Source of the DNA: Ciona savignyi
Lineage: Eukaryota > Chordata > Ascidiacea > Phlebobranchia > Cionidae
Length of the DNA stretch: 64,000 nucleotides
Reading direction: 5' to 3'
Assembly: GCA_000149265.1 (NCBI GenBank)
Contig: CH003203.1
Coordinates: forward strand, 482,682 to 546,681
Shown: in pieces, positions 32,301-43,186 of the stretch
How the letters are laid out: each line of letters starts with the position of its first letter
Numbering within the stretch: position 1 is the first letter of the stretch
Position numbers and translations under genes: made by a program
The notes under the pieces: model-generated
Told to the model about the DNA's origin: nothing
What the model saw: the letters and a program-made list of their open reading frames with translations, nothing else
Databases searched by the model: none

Positions 32301-35300
32301 TTCATGTTTATTCCCGTGAATGGGCAAATGCAAGGGGGTTAATACAGGCAATCATCAGATCATCTCGCGTTTACAGATTTTTGTAAACATTGAATTAAAC
32401 ACTATGCCCATGTCTTTCAAAATTAGTCGGACAGTTTCGTTTTTGTATAGGAGTCAGTATATGTATTGGTCGCTTTAATCATTTAGCCGCACGACCGTAC
32501 CATGATGGGCTCGGTTGTTGTGAAAACGATTAAAGCTCCTTCCTGCTGTGTGCGGACGAAACAATTGGTTCAATATCATTACCTGGCACGTGAGATACCA
32601 CTGGTCGCAGAAGTTGGAGCAAAGGGGGATGCTGTTTGGTATCCTCGATACTTTCCCCATCCACGGATACAAGTTGGGGGAACACTGGTACAAACATTGC
32701 AGGTAGGTGTGCTGGTTCGAGCATCTGTATTGTATCGGGGTGTATTAATATCGTGGCAACTTATTGGAGACATTTTATAGAGTGGCAACTTATTACGGAG
32801 GTGTATCAATATCGTAGCAACTTATTGGAGACATATTATAGAGTGGCAACTTATTACGGAGTTGTATCAATATCGTGACAACTCATTGGAGACATATTAT
32901 GGAGTGGCAACTTATTACGGAGTCGTATCAATATCGCGACAACTCATCGGAGACATATTATGGAGTGGCAACTTATTACGGAGTCGTATCAATATCGTGA
33001 CAACTCATCGGAGACATATTATGGAGTGGCAACTTATTACGGAGTCGTATCAATATCGTGACAACTCATTGGAGACATATTATGGAGTGGCAACTTATTA
33101 CGGAGTCGTATCAATATCGTGACAACTCATTGGAGACATATTATGGAGTGGCAACTTATTACGGAGTCGTATCAATATCGTGACAACTCATTGGAGACAT
33201 ATTATGGAGTGGCAACTTATTACGGAGTCGTATCAATATCGTGACAACTCATTGGAGACATATTATGGAGTGGCAACTTATTACGGAGTCGTATCAATAT
33301 CGTGACAACTCATCGGAGACATATTATGGAGTGGCAACTTATTACGGAGTCGTATCAATATCGTGGGAACTCATTGGAGACATATTATAGAGTGGCAATT
33401 TATTACGGAGTCGTATTAATATCGTGACAACTCATTGGAGACATATTATGGAGTGGCAACTTATTACGGAGTCGTATTAATATCGTGACAACTCATTGGA
33501 GACATATTATAGAGTGGCAATTTATTACGGAGTCGTATTAATATCGTGACAACTCATTGGAGACATATTATAGAGTGGCAACTTATTACAGAGTTGTATC
33601 AATATCGTGACAACTTATTGGAGACATATTAAGGAGTGGCAACTTATTACGGAGTCGTATCAATATCGTGACAACTCATTGGGGACATATTAAGGAGTGG
33701 CAACTTATTACGGAGTCGTATTAATATCGTGACAACTCATTGGAGACATATTATAGAGTGGCAACTTATTACGGAGTCGTATTAATATCGTGACAACTCA
33801 TTGGAGACATATTATGGAGTGGCAACTTATTACGGAGTCGTATTAATAGCGTGACATAATTGAGATTACTTTGTAGCATATTGCATAGAGTTGCACAAAG
33901 GTCTAAGTTAGAATAATAATTTTCATCTTTATCAGGGAAGTTTCGATTAAAAAAATTACTTTTCCAAAAGTCTCTAAATAAAAAAACACAATATTTTGGC
34001 TGAATCAATCTGCATTTTGGAGACATTCCAGCTTTAGAATTAATGTAATCTTCTATGCAATGTTATAATATTTCGACATTTAATATACATATAAGCAATC
34101 TTATAAATCATTATGTAACCTTTTTTCTTTTTTTTACCGATCCCAGGTTTAAACCCATGATGGGCTCATCACTAATACCGATCGATTTTACATAGTCGGT
34201 ACATGTATACACCTCGTTAACCATTCGGCCACACGACCGTACTGTGCAGATTGATATTAATACACTCACGCGTCAGTTAGTTGTTTGGAGCACTGGTGGT
34301 AATCCAGCTTTCCGACTTGGGCGATCGGGACAGATGCGAGTTCAATGGTGATGTTTTCAAAGCAGCAGCTATCACAAGTGTACTGCTTACATGCTTGGAG
34401 ATGTGTCTCTGCTGATGGTGTTTCCTGGGAAGTAAAACCTTGTGTTACTACAATTGTGTGGCCGAGTGGTTTGCGCGATCGATTCATACGCTGATTTTTA
34501 CACAAACTCGTTGTTATTAACGAGCCCATATTGAGTTTGAAGTTTCGAACCAATGATGCTGGACTCGTTGCTAAGGTCATTTTCGTATGTCTGCATCTGT
34601 ATCGTTAACCATTCGGCCTCACGACTATAACCATCCTGATACAACCAACTAAGACAATAAATTGGATTTCAGACTTTGAACCGGAGAGTTCGGTTCCAGA
34701 CTTTGGAATCTGGTCGTTTGACTTAATTGGTAAAAGCGCGTTGGCTGCCAGTAGTCGAATAGTTATAGCATCGAAACCAGCTGAAATCTAATCTGTCTTT
34801 TCATATTACTTAGCGGACATTGGCTAAACCAATGGAATAATGGGTTCCACTAAAACCTAAGTGACATCTAAATCATACGCAAAATGCACAGTGTAAGGTA
34901 ACCTGATGATGATTCGTATAAGAACCTCCCCTTGGGTATTTGGAAGGTAATCTGACGGCTGCCCGTGCAATAAGTCGCGTGTGTTTTCCCATTAATTAAG
35001 GCGTATAACTTAAATACCCATATCAATTCAATTTTTTTTTAATTTAAAAAAATTGATAATTCAAGGAAATGAAAAAGTTCTAGACTAGAAATCGAAAACA
35101 TTCGAAATATTTATTATGTATTTTAGAGCAGTGTCCTAGGATAGGATCGCGCCCATCGTCGGGTTACCGGAGCTATTGCAGTGTGTTGTATATAATAGAC
35201 ACGGTCCTTCAATTTAGTAGAACCCATTAATCCGCTGGGTTCAGGTAATGTCCGTTAAGCGTCTTGCTCGAGGACATAACCCACCAGCTAGAAGCAGTTT

Positions 35301-35628
35301 GGAACCTGCAACCCTTCGGCGGAAAGGCGACGCACTAACCCACCATACTAAACGGTCGGACGAAAACCTGTTTTTAAGCATTTGAGCAGTCCTTGTATGA
35401 CAAAATCTTGCCAACCCACACAATCACATAAGTCGCGACTAGTTTCGATTCTACTACCTTTCGACTTGCGGTCCGACCGGCTAACGAATTGGCCAACCGA
35501 TCAATAAATGGTTCATATCAGCGGTCACTTACCTTATGGTAATCCCCTCTCGGACAAGTTGGTGTGGTAAACGAAGTGCTGGCACCGATCACACTCAATA
35601 TCAACACAACGTTATACAACAACATCAT
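29382..35628 (-). CDS. Folate-receptor-family protein with a transmembrane anchor
   Basis: Eight exons in transcript order: 35628-35533, 34424-34270, 32724-32583, 31642-31520, 30970-30811, 30514-30404, 30109-30044, 29440-29382. All phases match; 303 residues. N-terminal signal peptide (about 20 residues, MMLLYNVVLILSVIGAS). Then a Cys-rich folate_rec domain: DSCCFENIT, a cysteine-rich stretch with YQCSPNLYPW, PLCSNFCDQWYLTC, then GVGNWKTGLNKG and ALCENIW. Order and spacing follow vertebrate folate receptors. Unlike the usual GPI-anchored receptors it continues into a TM helix (GMIVGIVFGVLAALGLIAAG) and an acidic/Pro-rich tail of about 50 residues ending GSDREE. Ligand (folate, riboflavin or a protein, as for JUNO) cannot be told from sequence. 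It converges with SLC51A, 541 bp between coding ends. Confidence 0.9.
29524..29797 (-). mobile_element. SINE-A copy, diverged
   Basis: Reverse copy in the last intron of the folate-receptor-like gene, hence in the gene's sense orientation. Confidence 0.7.
30624..30760 (-). mobile_element. SINE-A tail fused to a SINE-B piece
   Basis: 30624-30698 is a SINE-A 3' end (TATCCCCGTGAATGG, ACAGGCAATAGTC). 30705-30755 is SINE-B-like (GAGCCCATGGGTTCGAAACT, CTCGGTAAAAAAAC) in the opposite orientation. Confidence 0.55.
31021..31160 (-). mobile_element. SINE-A 3' part
   Basis: Reverse copy from ATTCATGTTTATCCCTGTGA to TTTAGACGTTTCTTTAGTTT; faces the next, opposite copy. Confidence 0.75.
31188..31472 (+). 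mobile_element. SINE-A copy, diverged
   Basis: Complete from AGTAGTTTGGTGGGTTAG to ATAAACATATACACGTCC. With 31021-31160 it forms an inverted pair. Confidence 0.7.
31696..31806 (+). mobile_element. SINE-B copy, best preserved
   Basis: Reference description of SINE-B, about 110 bp. Head GTCGTGTGGCCAAATGGTTA ACG resembles box A of Ser/Leu tRNAs (TGGCCGAGTGGTTAAGG). Then CGACCGATACATATA, an A-rich AAAAAACGGTCTTGGTGAC middle, a box B-like AGGTTTGAAACC, and a CCGGTAAAAAAAC end. Confidence 0.7.
31829..31900 (+). mobile_element. SINE-B copy, truncated
   Basis: Head GCTGAATGGTTAGCGCGATC and AAAACGGTCTCGGTAAAAA; the box B segment is missing. Confidence 0.55.
31986..32115 (+). mobile_element. SINE-A 3' fragment, diverged
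   Basis: AACCCAACGATGGGCGCGAG, TCTGACGATTGCCTGTG and AGATAAACACAAATA are recognisable. Confidence 0.6.
32164..32252 (+). mobile_element. SINE-B copy
   Basis: TGTGGCTAAGTGGTTAACAC, CGACCGATTCATA and an end CACGGTAAAAAAA. Confidence 0.55.
32282..32370 (-). mobile_element. SINE-A 3' fragment
   Basis: GGATAGGATATTCATGTTTA to CAATCATCAGATCATCTCGC. Confidence 0.7.
32440..32500 (-). mobile_element. SINE-B head fragment
   Basis: GTATATGTATTGGTCGCTTT and ATTTAGCCGCACGACCGTAC. It ends about 80 bp from exon 3 of the folate-receptor-like gene. Confidence 0.5.
32740..33850. repeat. 61-bp minisatellite, about 18 units, in an intron
   Basis: Unit contains AATATCGTGACAACTCATTG, GAGACATATTATGGAGTGGC and AACTTATTACGGAGTCGTAT. 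Units differ at a few positions (GGAGTGG/AGAGTGG, CAATATC/TAATATC). It starts about 16 bp upstream of the acceptor of exon 3 (minus strand) of the folate-receptor-like gene and fills most of that intron. Open frames here are artefacts. Confidence 0.95.
34133..34245 (-). mobile_element. SINE-B copy
   Basis: Complement reads from TGTGGCCGAATGGTTAACG to GGTTTAAACCTGGGATCGG; it ends 24 bp from exon 2. Confidence 0.6.
34456..34625. mobile_element. Two SINE-B pieces, head to head
   Basis: 34456-34560 plus strand (GTGTGGCCGAGTGGTTTGCG) and 34575-34625 minus strand (GTATCGTTAACCATTCGGCC). Confidence 0.5.
34710..35025 (+). mobile_element. SINE-A copy, strongly diverged
   Basis: tRNA-like head (TTAATTGGTAAAAGCGCGT) followed by TTAGCGGACATTGGCTAAAC and GTAATCTGACGGCTGCCCGT. 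Confidence 0.5.
35137..35363 (-). mobile_element. SINE-A copy with internal deletion
   Basis: CTAGGATAGGATCGCGCCCA joins the tail directly to the GCGCCCATCGTCGGG segment; the rest is intact. First intron of the folate-receptor-like gene. Confidence 0.8.
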
Positions 35629-36195
35629 TTATTCAACTTAAACCTTGATCAAATCCACTTTAATATCTCACTGCACGACAGACAGGTTTAATTACGAAAG
35701 TAGAGCCGACTAGATCCGCCCAATTACTTTCAAACTGTACGTGAGCACCTTACGTTGCCAATCATTAACCCACCACGAAATTATTTGCCCAGCTAACGGT
35801 ACTGATTGTTTTCCCGCCCGAACGTAATCTTGAAGAATATTAACAGAAAGGCGAACAGAGCCAGGAAATAACCGGGCGACCAAACCAATATTGATAATGC
35901 AAAATGATTCACTTCCATTCTTTGATCAATTTTGCCCAATCGTAATTAAATATGGACTCTAATTTGAAATGGATGGGTCAACGTATATCCCAGGGCTTAC
36001 AGTCCTGAATAAATTTAAATATGAAGTCTAACCTCCACACACTATTAGCATGTACTTCGCTATTAACAAACGCTGCTTCTACTTTCTACAAGTAATGACC
36101 AAGCCTGTGGTTTTCGTTGCTGGTTCATTATTTTAGGGGAGTTATTTTTCACTCGGCGGTTCTACAGTCACAGCAATTCTGCTATTAGTTTGTGC

Positions 36196-36212
36196 ACGTG
36201 ACCTGGTCACGT
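36196..36212. promoter_or_regulatory. 17-bp palindrome with E-box/CRE-like halves
   Basis: ACGTGACCTGGTCACGT: 8-bp arms around one base, overlapping CACGTG on the left. It lies about 570 bp upstream of the start codon of the folate-receptor-like gene. A dimeric factor (bHLH-ZIP, bZIP or nuclear receptor) site is a guess. Confidence 0.3.
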
Positions 36213-37194
36213 CACAGATAGTGTTCACCCGTCATAATATGCATGACTTTTTGGTTTCAGTTTTTCATTGAAACATTCTATCGATGTTGTAAATGGTGAG
36301 GTGACGCTGAGGGGGTTCCCCCTTTATGAATGCCCGATAAACAAATACAACTTAATACCCATTCTTGCGTCATCGAGAACCGCAAAGCCAATGCAAGTGA
36401 AAATTTATATTTTACGGCTTTGTTGATATGTAGTAATGCAAGGATATCTAAAATCGGGACTTCGGCTGCGCGCATGAGGCACCATCAAACAACTGTCCAT
36501 AAACTCTTTCTTACTACGATAGTAAAAATTACTTCCTAAAACATCTATGATCTACACAGTTGGCTGTTTAAAGTTGGTCTGCAGTATAAGTTGTATCTTA
36601 AACTGCTGTCTCTTTGAATTTACGGAAATATACCCGATATACCGGCGTGCTCATCAATTGACGAAAGAAACGCAGAGAAAACATCCAGACGTTAAACATT
36701 CGACGACACACATTACCAACCATGATGTAATATACCGCACCCCGTGCATGTTAATATTTAACCTCTAACAAGTGAGGTAATGGCCGCCAACTATCAATAA
36801 AACGTACTGCGTGTAGTAATCTCAAATATGGTCGAATCACACTTTATATTGCAACACCACGAAACCAAACTCAAATGACTTATATTCTAAATTCGAATAC
36901 ATTTTTTTAATTGAATGATCGTTTGTTGTAACCTTACAGTATTCCTATTTGCATGTTGTGTCAGGTTTAAAACAGAAAATTCTGGGCTAAATATCATGAA
37001 TCTTCTTTTATTGGTAGGCAGGTCTATGTTTTATTGGACGGTTTTTAGTTTATTTCTTTATCGTCCAAATTGCAAAAAACATCAAGTCAAACATATCATC
37101 ACACGGGAACCGGCAAAGACGGCAGAACAAACAGTCGTTAACACGTCATTAAAATAAAGACATACTTAACAAACATAAAGAACGTCAGCTTTAC

Positions 37195-37389
37195 CTTAAG
37201 CAAATGACGATAAAATGCAACATATTGTGTAAGAACTGCATGATAATGAGCGCAAGAGAAACAAACTTCTTCGACGACGGGCAAACGTGTGGGTGGATCA
37301 GGTATTATGACGCAACAAGCGGATAGTGTGGAGAACTTGCCTTCAGCAAAGGATGACGTAATCAGGCCGTTCTCTTTCCTCTTGAACAT
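37195..37389 (-). CDS. Candidate first exon of an unknown gene
   Basis: ATG at 37389 opens 65 codons ending at a good donor (CTTAAG|GTAAAG). The peptide is cysteine-containing (STLSACCVIIPDPPTRLP, EVCFSCAHYH) and less random-looking than its surroundings. No continuation was found downstream on the minus strand before 35628. Unrecognised; could be chance. Confidence 0.2.
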
Positions 37390-37457
37390 TCAAATTAATG
37401 GGTATTAAAACCCACCTGCAGCACAGAATAAAGGGAAAGGAGATATTTATTCCACTG

Positions 37458-37687
37458 ATTAGTATCGTGGGCTACTGCGTTTTTCAGTCGAAGGGTTGCA
37501 GGTTCGAAACTGGTCTCTAGCTAGTCGGTTGTGTCCTTGAGCAAGTCACTTAACTAACATTGCCAGAACCCCAGCGGATTATAGGGTTCTAGCAAATCGA
37601 AGGAACGTGTGAATCATGCACAACACACTGCAATAGCTCCGGTAACCCGACAGTGGGCGCGAGGTGATCTGATGGTTGCTCGTGTGG
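37458..37687 (+). mobile_element. SINE-A copy lacking the tail
   Basis: GGTTGCAGGTTCGAAACTGG to GGTGATCTGATGGTTGCTC; the 3' end is missing. Confidence 0.8.
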
Positions 37688-37944
37688 TTGCTCAGACCCG
37701 ACAATGAAAGTATTCGAATAATTTCCCACATTTTAGGCGTTTTGTTGCCGATAACTTGAGTTTTTCAACATCTTAGAATTGGAAAGGACAATTCACAAAG
37801 AATTAAAAATAAGAATGTATACAAAAGAACTTAGAAATGCATTAATTAATATATTACAGTTTGCCCTTAAAGTCCGCAAAAATATATAAACTAAATATTT
37901 TTCTGTGTTTGTATTGTTTTTTTATGCCAATATGCACAACCAGT

Positions 37945-38062
37945 ACAGTCGTGTGGCCGAATGGTTAGGGCGACGGATACATATACCGAACTATAAAAAA
38001 CGGTTCAAGTGACGAGCCCATCATGGGTTTGATATTGGCCTCGGTAAAAAAAAATAAAAAAA
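37945..38062 (+). mobile_element. SINE-B copy
   Basis: AGTCGTGTGGCCGAATGGTT, GAGCCCATCATGGGTTTGAT and a poly-A-like end CGGTAAAAAAAAATAAAAAA. Confidence 0.7.
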
Positions 38063-38262
38063 ATATGCACACGCAACTTGTTGACGACCAGTTTCGAACC
38101 TACAACCATTCTGCTGAACGCTATTCGGCCTGGGCTTGAGGTTTCATGGGAAACAAAACCTTCCTGAACCCTTTAAGTGGCACCAACTATGTTCTTACGA
38201 TCGATCTGAATATGAGGCGCGTTAACCATTTGACAAGACAACTCTACGATTGCTGATTTTTT

Positions 38263-38368
38263 TAACCGTGCTTACTTTAAACCCATAGTGGGGTGTCACC
38301 ATTGTGCGATTTTATAATCAAACCGGTTTATGTGTCTGTCGCGTTAACCATTCGACCACAGGACTACA
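38263..38368 (-). mobile_element. SINE-B copy
   Basis: Complement of the same family; GTCGCGTTAACCATTCGACC marks the head. Confidence 0.6.
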
Positions 38369-38401
38369 TCTCAAAAAATTATTATTATTATAATTTTATT
38401 T

Positions 38402-38517
38402 CAATTTTTACCGAGGTAAGTTTCGAACCCATGTTGGGCTCATCATCAGGACCGTTTTTGTATAGGGTTCGGTATATGTATCAGTCGCGCTAACTATTCG
38501 GCCACACGACTGTACAT
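38402..38517 (-). mobile_element. SINE-B copy
   Basis: TTACCGAGGTAAGTTTCGAA to AACTATTCGGCCACACGACT; well preserved. About 150 bp before the FDXACB1 start. Confidence 0.7.
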
Positions 38518-38663
38518 CCAAACATGGTTTACCACCTAACAAACTAAATGCATAAGATATCTATGGTTTAGCCTCCGATCCCCGCCACTACGCTCTACGG
38601 GGAAATTCCCCTAAGTGAAATATATTAAAAATTACCATTATCTCAGCGGCTTTTGCTTAGCAT

Positions 38664-41600
38664 ATGATTACTATGATATTAATCGTTGGAGACGGGAATT
38701 TCTCATTCAGTCTTTCAATATCGATAAAATATCCTGGGTTAGAATATTTCGCCACTTCATATGAAAATTACGTTGAATGTTGCAACAAATACAGCGAATT
38801 GGCTGCGAGCAATATAAGAAAATTAAAAGAACGGGGTTGTGTCGTTTTAAACGGCGTCGACGCGACGAATTTGACATCAACTCTACCTCAAAATCTAAAA
38901 AATCAGGTTCAGAAAATCGTTTTTAATTTTCCCCACACCGGAAGAAAAGCCAGCATCAAGAAAAACAGGTAAAATAAATAAAAATGTTGGTTAAATATGA
39001 ACGGGGGACGTGTAATTTGCATCTTGGTTAGCAGCACCCTTTAAAAACTAGATAACAAAATTTGGTTTTTCTAACATCAGTGCTTAAATTTTTAAGTTTG
39101 AAAAGTTCTCCTTTTTGAATTTCAAGGTACTGTGGCGTATGGAGTTTACGTATCACCCTCCGTGCCTTTTTTTTTAATTCTATTTATTTGTGACGTTGTT
39201 CTCTTTTTAGTTTCCCGTTTTGTTGGCGCTTTGTAATTGGTTTATTTGGTTGATTACGTGTTTTCCTTGTTTTTCCCATGTTGCCAATTTTGATGAGGGC
39301 AGTTAGAATACACGGTTGAGTAAACAGGTTATCGAACCCTACCGAGTCGATTCGTTACAGTACTCTTCTTTTTTGCATATATTAATACTTAAAAGTCCTA
39401 CAAATTGTTTTAAATTATTATCCAACCACATTCCACAACTATCTACTAGGAAAGAAGCTACCAATGGTTTGCACCCGATTGAATCATTCCCAAATTCAAC
39501 TAACAATAAGCAATAAACTCAATACAATTGTCATTTCATGATTCTAATATTTCTAATTAAATTCCAACCCTTCTATCTTGAGTTAAACTTGAAATAGTTT
39601 TATTATTAAAAGAGACAAATACCTGTACTAGTCATTAAACCATAGTTCATCAATTTTAATTAAAATTTATTTCCACTTATTGTTTCAGGGAATTGTTAAA
39701 AAAGTTTTTTGTTTCTGCGAAAGAATTCCTGTCACCAGATGGCAGTGTTGAGGTGACATTATGTTCAGGTCAAGGGGGCTGTCCGGGGGATCCCCAATAT
39801 AGAGAAAAGTGCAACCACTGGCAGGTTAGAATGTTGTGACTGTAACTTGGAGGTTAAAGTAGAATAAGTCATGCCTAGGTTAAACTTCACCATAAACACT
39901 CTTTTGCAGAGATTAAGAATAGATATTCATGTTTATTCCCATGGGAAAACCAAGGGGGTTAACACATGGTCAATCGTCAGCTCATCTCGCTTAGGCTAAA
40001 AAGTTGCAGCATTGATACTGGTCGTGGTTATGTACTTGGGCAAGGCACTTAGCGGGCATTACCTGATGCCAGTGGGTTAATTGGCTGTACTTCAGTTGAA
40101 AAAACATTAACATACTACAATAGCTCCCAGAACTTGATGGAGGGCGTAAAGTAATCTGACAATTTTCTTTGTGATAACACCCCTTGCAATTTAACATTGA
40201 GATAACATTAAAAACAAGAATATTTTATTTTTGTGCACCTGGCTATGGTGCACCCAGTAGTTTAATGGGTAAAACAAAAATTAAATCCTCAATGTGTTAG
40301 CACTCTGCCATAGCTGTGGTAATCTGACTGTGTGTGAGGTAATGTGATGATTGCCCTTGTTTATCCCCTGCATTTCATCATTCATACAAAGGTTAAACTC
40401 GATAGCCTAGTCTCCATAATATTGATGACCGAAATGTTAATAGTTGGTCAACACTCCCTTTATATGTCAGATCATTGATATGGCAGCTTATGCTGGGATG
40501 GTGCTAAGCAGTGTTGCCAGATTCAACCCGGAAGATTTCCCTGGGTACACATGTACTGGGAGAAGGAATGCTGGAAAAGAGTTTGTCATCACTGGTGCTG
40601 TCACCCATACATTTGTAGCATCCAACATATTACCAGCATTGGATAAACTAGGTTGGTTTGTAAACATATCTCCTTCGCAATTGTTTAGTAAGCATGGGAT
40701 GTTAAGGGGTATTTCTAGTTTGTTTGGTGCTTCTGGCAGCATTATCACATGGGCAATCAACACATTATCTTGTGTCCACCGCTGGGTTATCGGAGCTTTT
40801 TTGTTGTATAGTTTGTTGTATATGTCAGTATGTTGTATTTGTATAAAGTGCTCAGAATTTCAGAAAAGCCCATGGTTTCACTAGGTAAATGTCTGGAGAG
40901 TGCCTTGACCAAAGATACAACTGACGAGCTTGCGACCAGTTCCAAACATATAACCCTGCAACTGAATTGTGATGCACTAACTACCAATCTTTTCACCATT
41001 TTGGTAGTTCTTTTTTGCTACCACTTCGTAAATATGTTTGATTTATTATTGTTTTCCCTAGATTGGGAGATTCAACCAACCCTCCTTGACCCACCCACCC
41101 AACAAAGGTGGTTTCCCTCAGTGATTAGTGAAAGACTTAAGATGGCGTTTGGTGACAAATTTCTGGCGCAAAAATATTTTTCCGAACTTTTACAAAAAAT
41201 TTTGAATTATTACGAAAAGTCATTAGATATCGATTCAGCTGTGAATTTGGCAGATTCTCCAAGAACATTGGAAATAATGGAAACTACAAGTTCTTGGGTG
41301 TACTTTACACAAAAGATCAGTTCAAGAGATTTTCACATATCAAGTTCTCATCCAATATTATCTCAGTATCAGACGGAAAAGTTCTCTCTTAAAACCATTG
41401 CATTGCAACCCATAAGTGAATGCTTTAATGGATCTGGCCAATTTGTGCAAAACCCATTTCAATATCAATTAATTCTTGTGGACAAATCGGCAATTGGACA
41501 AAACTCTGCCGAGAATCTTTTGTGTGCAGTTTCAGAACTTGCACAGGATTTGAAATTTTTCGTCAAAGATATTTGCCTGAAATTAAACCGTTCAGTTTTA

Positions 41601-42616
41601 TTAAAAGAGTTAGAAGCTTTGCATTTTAGTCCAGCTATGATAAGAGCAGTACTGGACACAACAAGTAGCAAGATGACTTGTATTAAACTATACCACACTA
41701 CTTATCAAGATGGGACCAAATACGGCTTCGCTTTCAGTCTTCGTAGTCCTAATGATGGGGCTTCCCCATCCATTACTGTGGTGGATATGGACCAATTGTG
41801 CTGCTTGTTGATTCCTGGGGTAAAGGCCAACGAAGGTCACGTCTTATGGTCGTTGAATGCAAGGACACTACATAGATTACATGAGGCATGTGTCAATGGA
41901 GTCAGATACACTCCTATCTCCATCCACCCATCCATACATGCGTTTCATGTCAGCTTCTGGTTGCCAACTTGGATCCAAGGTGAAAATGATTGAGAGTTTT
42001 TAGTTTACTAGTTGAGTAGGTCCTTGGGCAAGGCATTTAACGGACACCATTTGAACCTGGTGGTTAATGGGTTCTACTAAAACAGTAAATATTTCTCAAT
42101 CATACACAACACACTGCAATAGCTCCGGTAACTTGACGGTGGGCGCGAGGTGATCTGACAATTACCCGTGTGTTAACCCCTTTAGTTTTCCAGTTTACGG
42201 GCATAAACATGAATATCCTATCCTAATCAGGGGTTGGTTTCAATCCCACAACCTTCCAACCAGCTGTCAACTTTCTAACCGACTGAGTTATCGACCAAAT
42301 AAATTGACGACCCTTGCTTAACATGGCATACAGTGGTTAAACAACCAATATTCCCACAGGTACAACGGGAGCCAGTATATTACCAGATCTACTTCAACTT
42401 GTGTGGAGAATATGTGGCAGCTCGCTTTCGTCAGTGCGTTTGACTGATGTCTTTACTCCTCATGGAAACAATCACGATTGTGAGAAAAGAATTAGCCATT
42501 GTTATGAGATAAAGCTTCATTCATATGACTTCTGTATCTCACACAATCATGCAAGGACTGTGGAAACTCTTGTCAGAAACAATTTACCAGGATTTTTAAA
42601 AGTTTCAGTCAGATAG
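38664..42616 (+). CDS. FDXACB1: FDXACB1: BMT5-like methyltransferase domain plus ferredoxin-fold anticodon-binding domain
   Basis: Five exons, all in phase: 38664-38968, 39689-39824, 40471-40708, 41062-41979, 42360-42616 (TAG); 617 residues, close to the vertebrate length of about 620. The N-terminal half (residues 1 to about 225) is a Rossmann-like BMT5/DUF2431 domain. It shows the SAM-loop motif VGDGNFSFS, the NFPHTGRKASIKKNR motif, then LCSGQGG and GYTCTGRR. The central part is poorly conserved. The C-terminus (about residue 530 on) is an FDX-ACB domain as in mitochondrial Phe-tRNA synthetase (SFWLPTW, then SLSSVRLTDVFT). In yeast the BMT5 relative methylates rRNA uridine N3; the animal protein's substrate is not known to me. 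Alternative start at the second Met (38673) is equally good. Candidate poly(A) signal AATAAA at 42913. Confidence 0.92.
39920..40225. mobile_element. SINE-A inverted pair
   Basis: 39920-39990 minus-strand 3' part (ATTCATGTTTATTCCCATGG), joined to a diverged plus-strand copy 39995-40225 (GGGCAAGGCACTTAGCGGGC). FDXACB1 intron 2. Confidence 0.7.
40253..40393 (+). mobile_element. SINE-A copy, deleted and diverged
   Basis: Head-like CCCAGTAGTTTAATGGGTAA followed by GAGGTAATGTGATGATTGCC; centre missing. Ends 77 bp before FDXACB1 exon 3. Confidence 0.5.
40743..40990 (-). mobile_element. SINE-A copy, diverged
   Basis: Reverse copy starting 35 bp after FDXACB1 exon 3; it keeps the downstream frame open and so mimics an extended ORF. 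Confidence 0.7.
42003..42225 (+). mobile_element. SINE-A copy lacking the head
   Basis: Centre to ATATCCTATCCTAATC tail; starts 23 bp after FDXACB1 exon 4. Confidence 0.8.
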
Positions 42617-43186
42617 TATTAACTCATTGTGGCATGTTGGGCCCAATATTGATCATAGTTCTCAGCAAAACATTTGATTATTTTCATGTGTTATCTGTAG
42701 ACTGCACATTTCAATATAAATGAAGAATGCACATTTCAATATAGTTTAAATATCGCGAATGCCAAGTGTGTTATGGTTAAATAGAGAATTCATGAATTAA
42801 AGAGGGTTCAATTGAAGTCTGTAAAATGTCCTATCATAAGACTCAACTGGGTTAATGCTGGCTAATTATTAAATTAGAAATGTAATATTAACATGAATGG
42901 TTATCATCATTAAATAAAGAAATCATGAATTGCTGTCTCTGATAATAATGTTAAATAAAACACTCACACATTGCAAATAAGTTACAGCAACTTTACTGTG
43001 GAAATATGTAGCTCGGTTTTATTTCATAAATGTCGCCAAATATTTCAGACCGTGTATTTTGCATGTAATTATGACATCATAAACAGCAGAGAATCCTAAG
43101 AATCAATGCAAAATTCTTTACAAAAAAACAAAAATCGCAGATCAAGCATGTGATATAAGGTATGGATACAAACAATGGCCATACAA

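Larger units (their letters stand above)
35629..38663. other. 3 kb spacer between two divergent genes
   Basis: Upstream region shared by the folate-receptor-like gene (-) and FDXACB1 (+). Holds SINE-A at 37458-37687 and SINE-B at 37945-38062, 38263-38368 and 38402-38517. 35629-37190 has no gene I can support. Confidence 0.5.

Noticed and set aside
32502..33122. ORFs made of YQYR.NSLETYYGVATYYGV-type repeats
   Set aside because: These are 61-bp minisatellite units in the intron of the minus-strand folate-receptor-like gene.
34727..34793. True tRNA gene
   Set aside because: The tRNA-like box A/box B segment continues into SINE-A sequence, and no cloverleaf with paired acceptor stem could be drawn. 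The other tRNA-like hits are likewise SINE heads.
40830..41061. N-terminal extension of the large FDXACB1 exon frame back to 40830
   Set aside because: This part is an inverted SINE-A copy that happens to be open. A pyrimidine-rich acceptor at 41061 in the right phase marks the true exon start.
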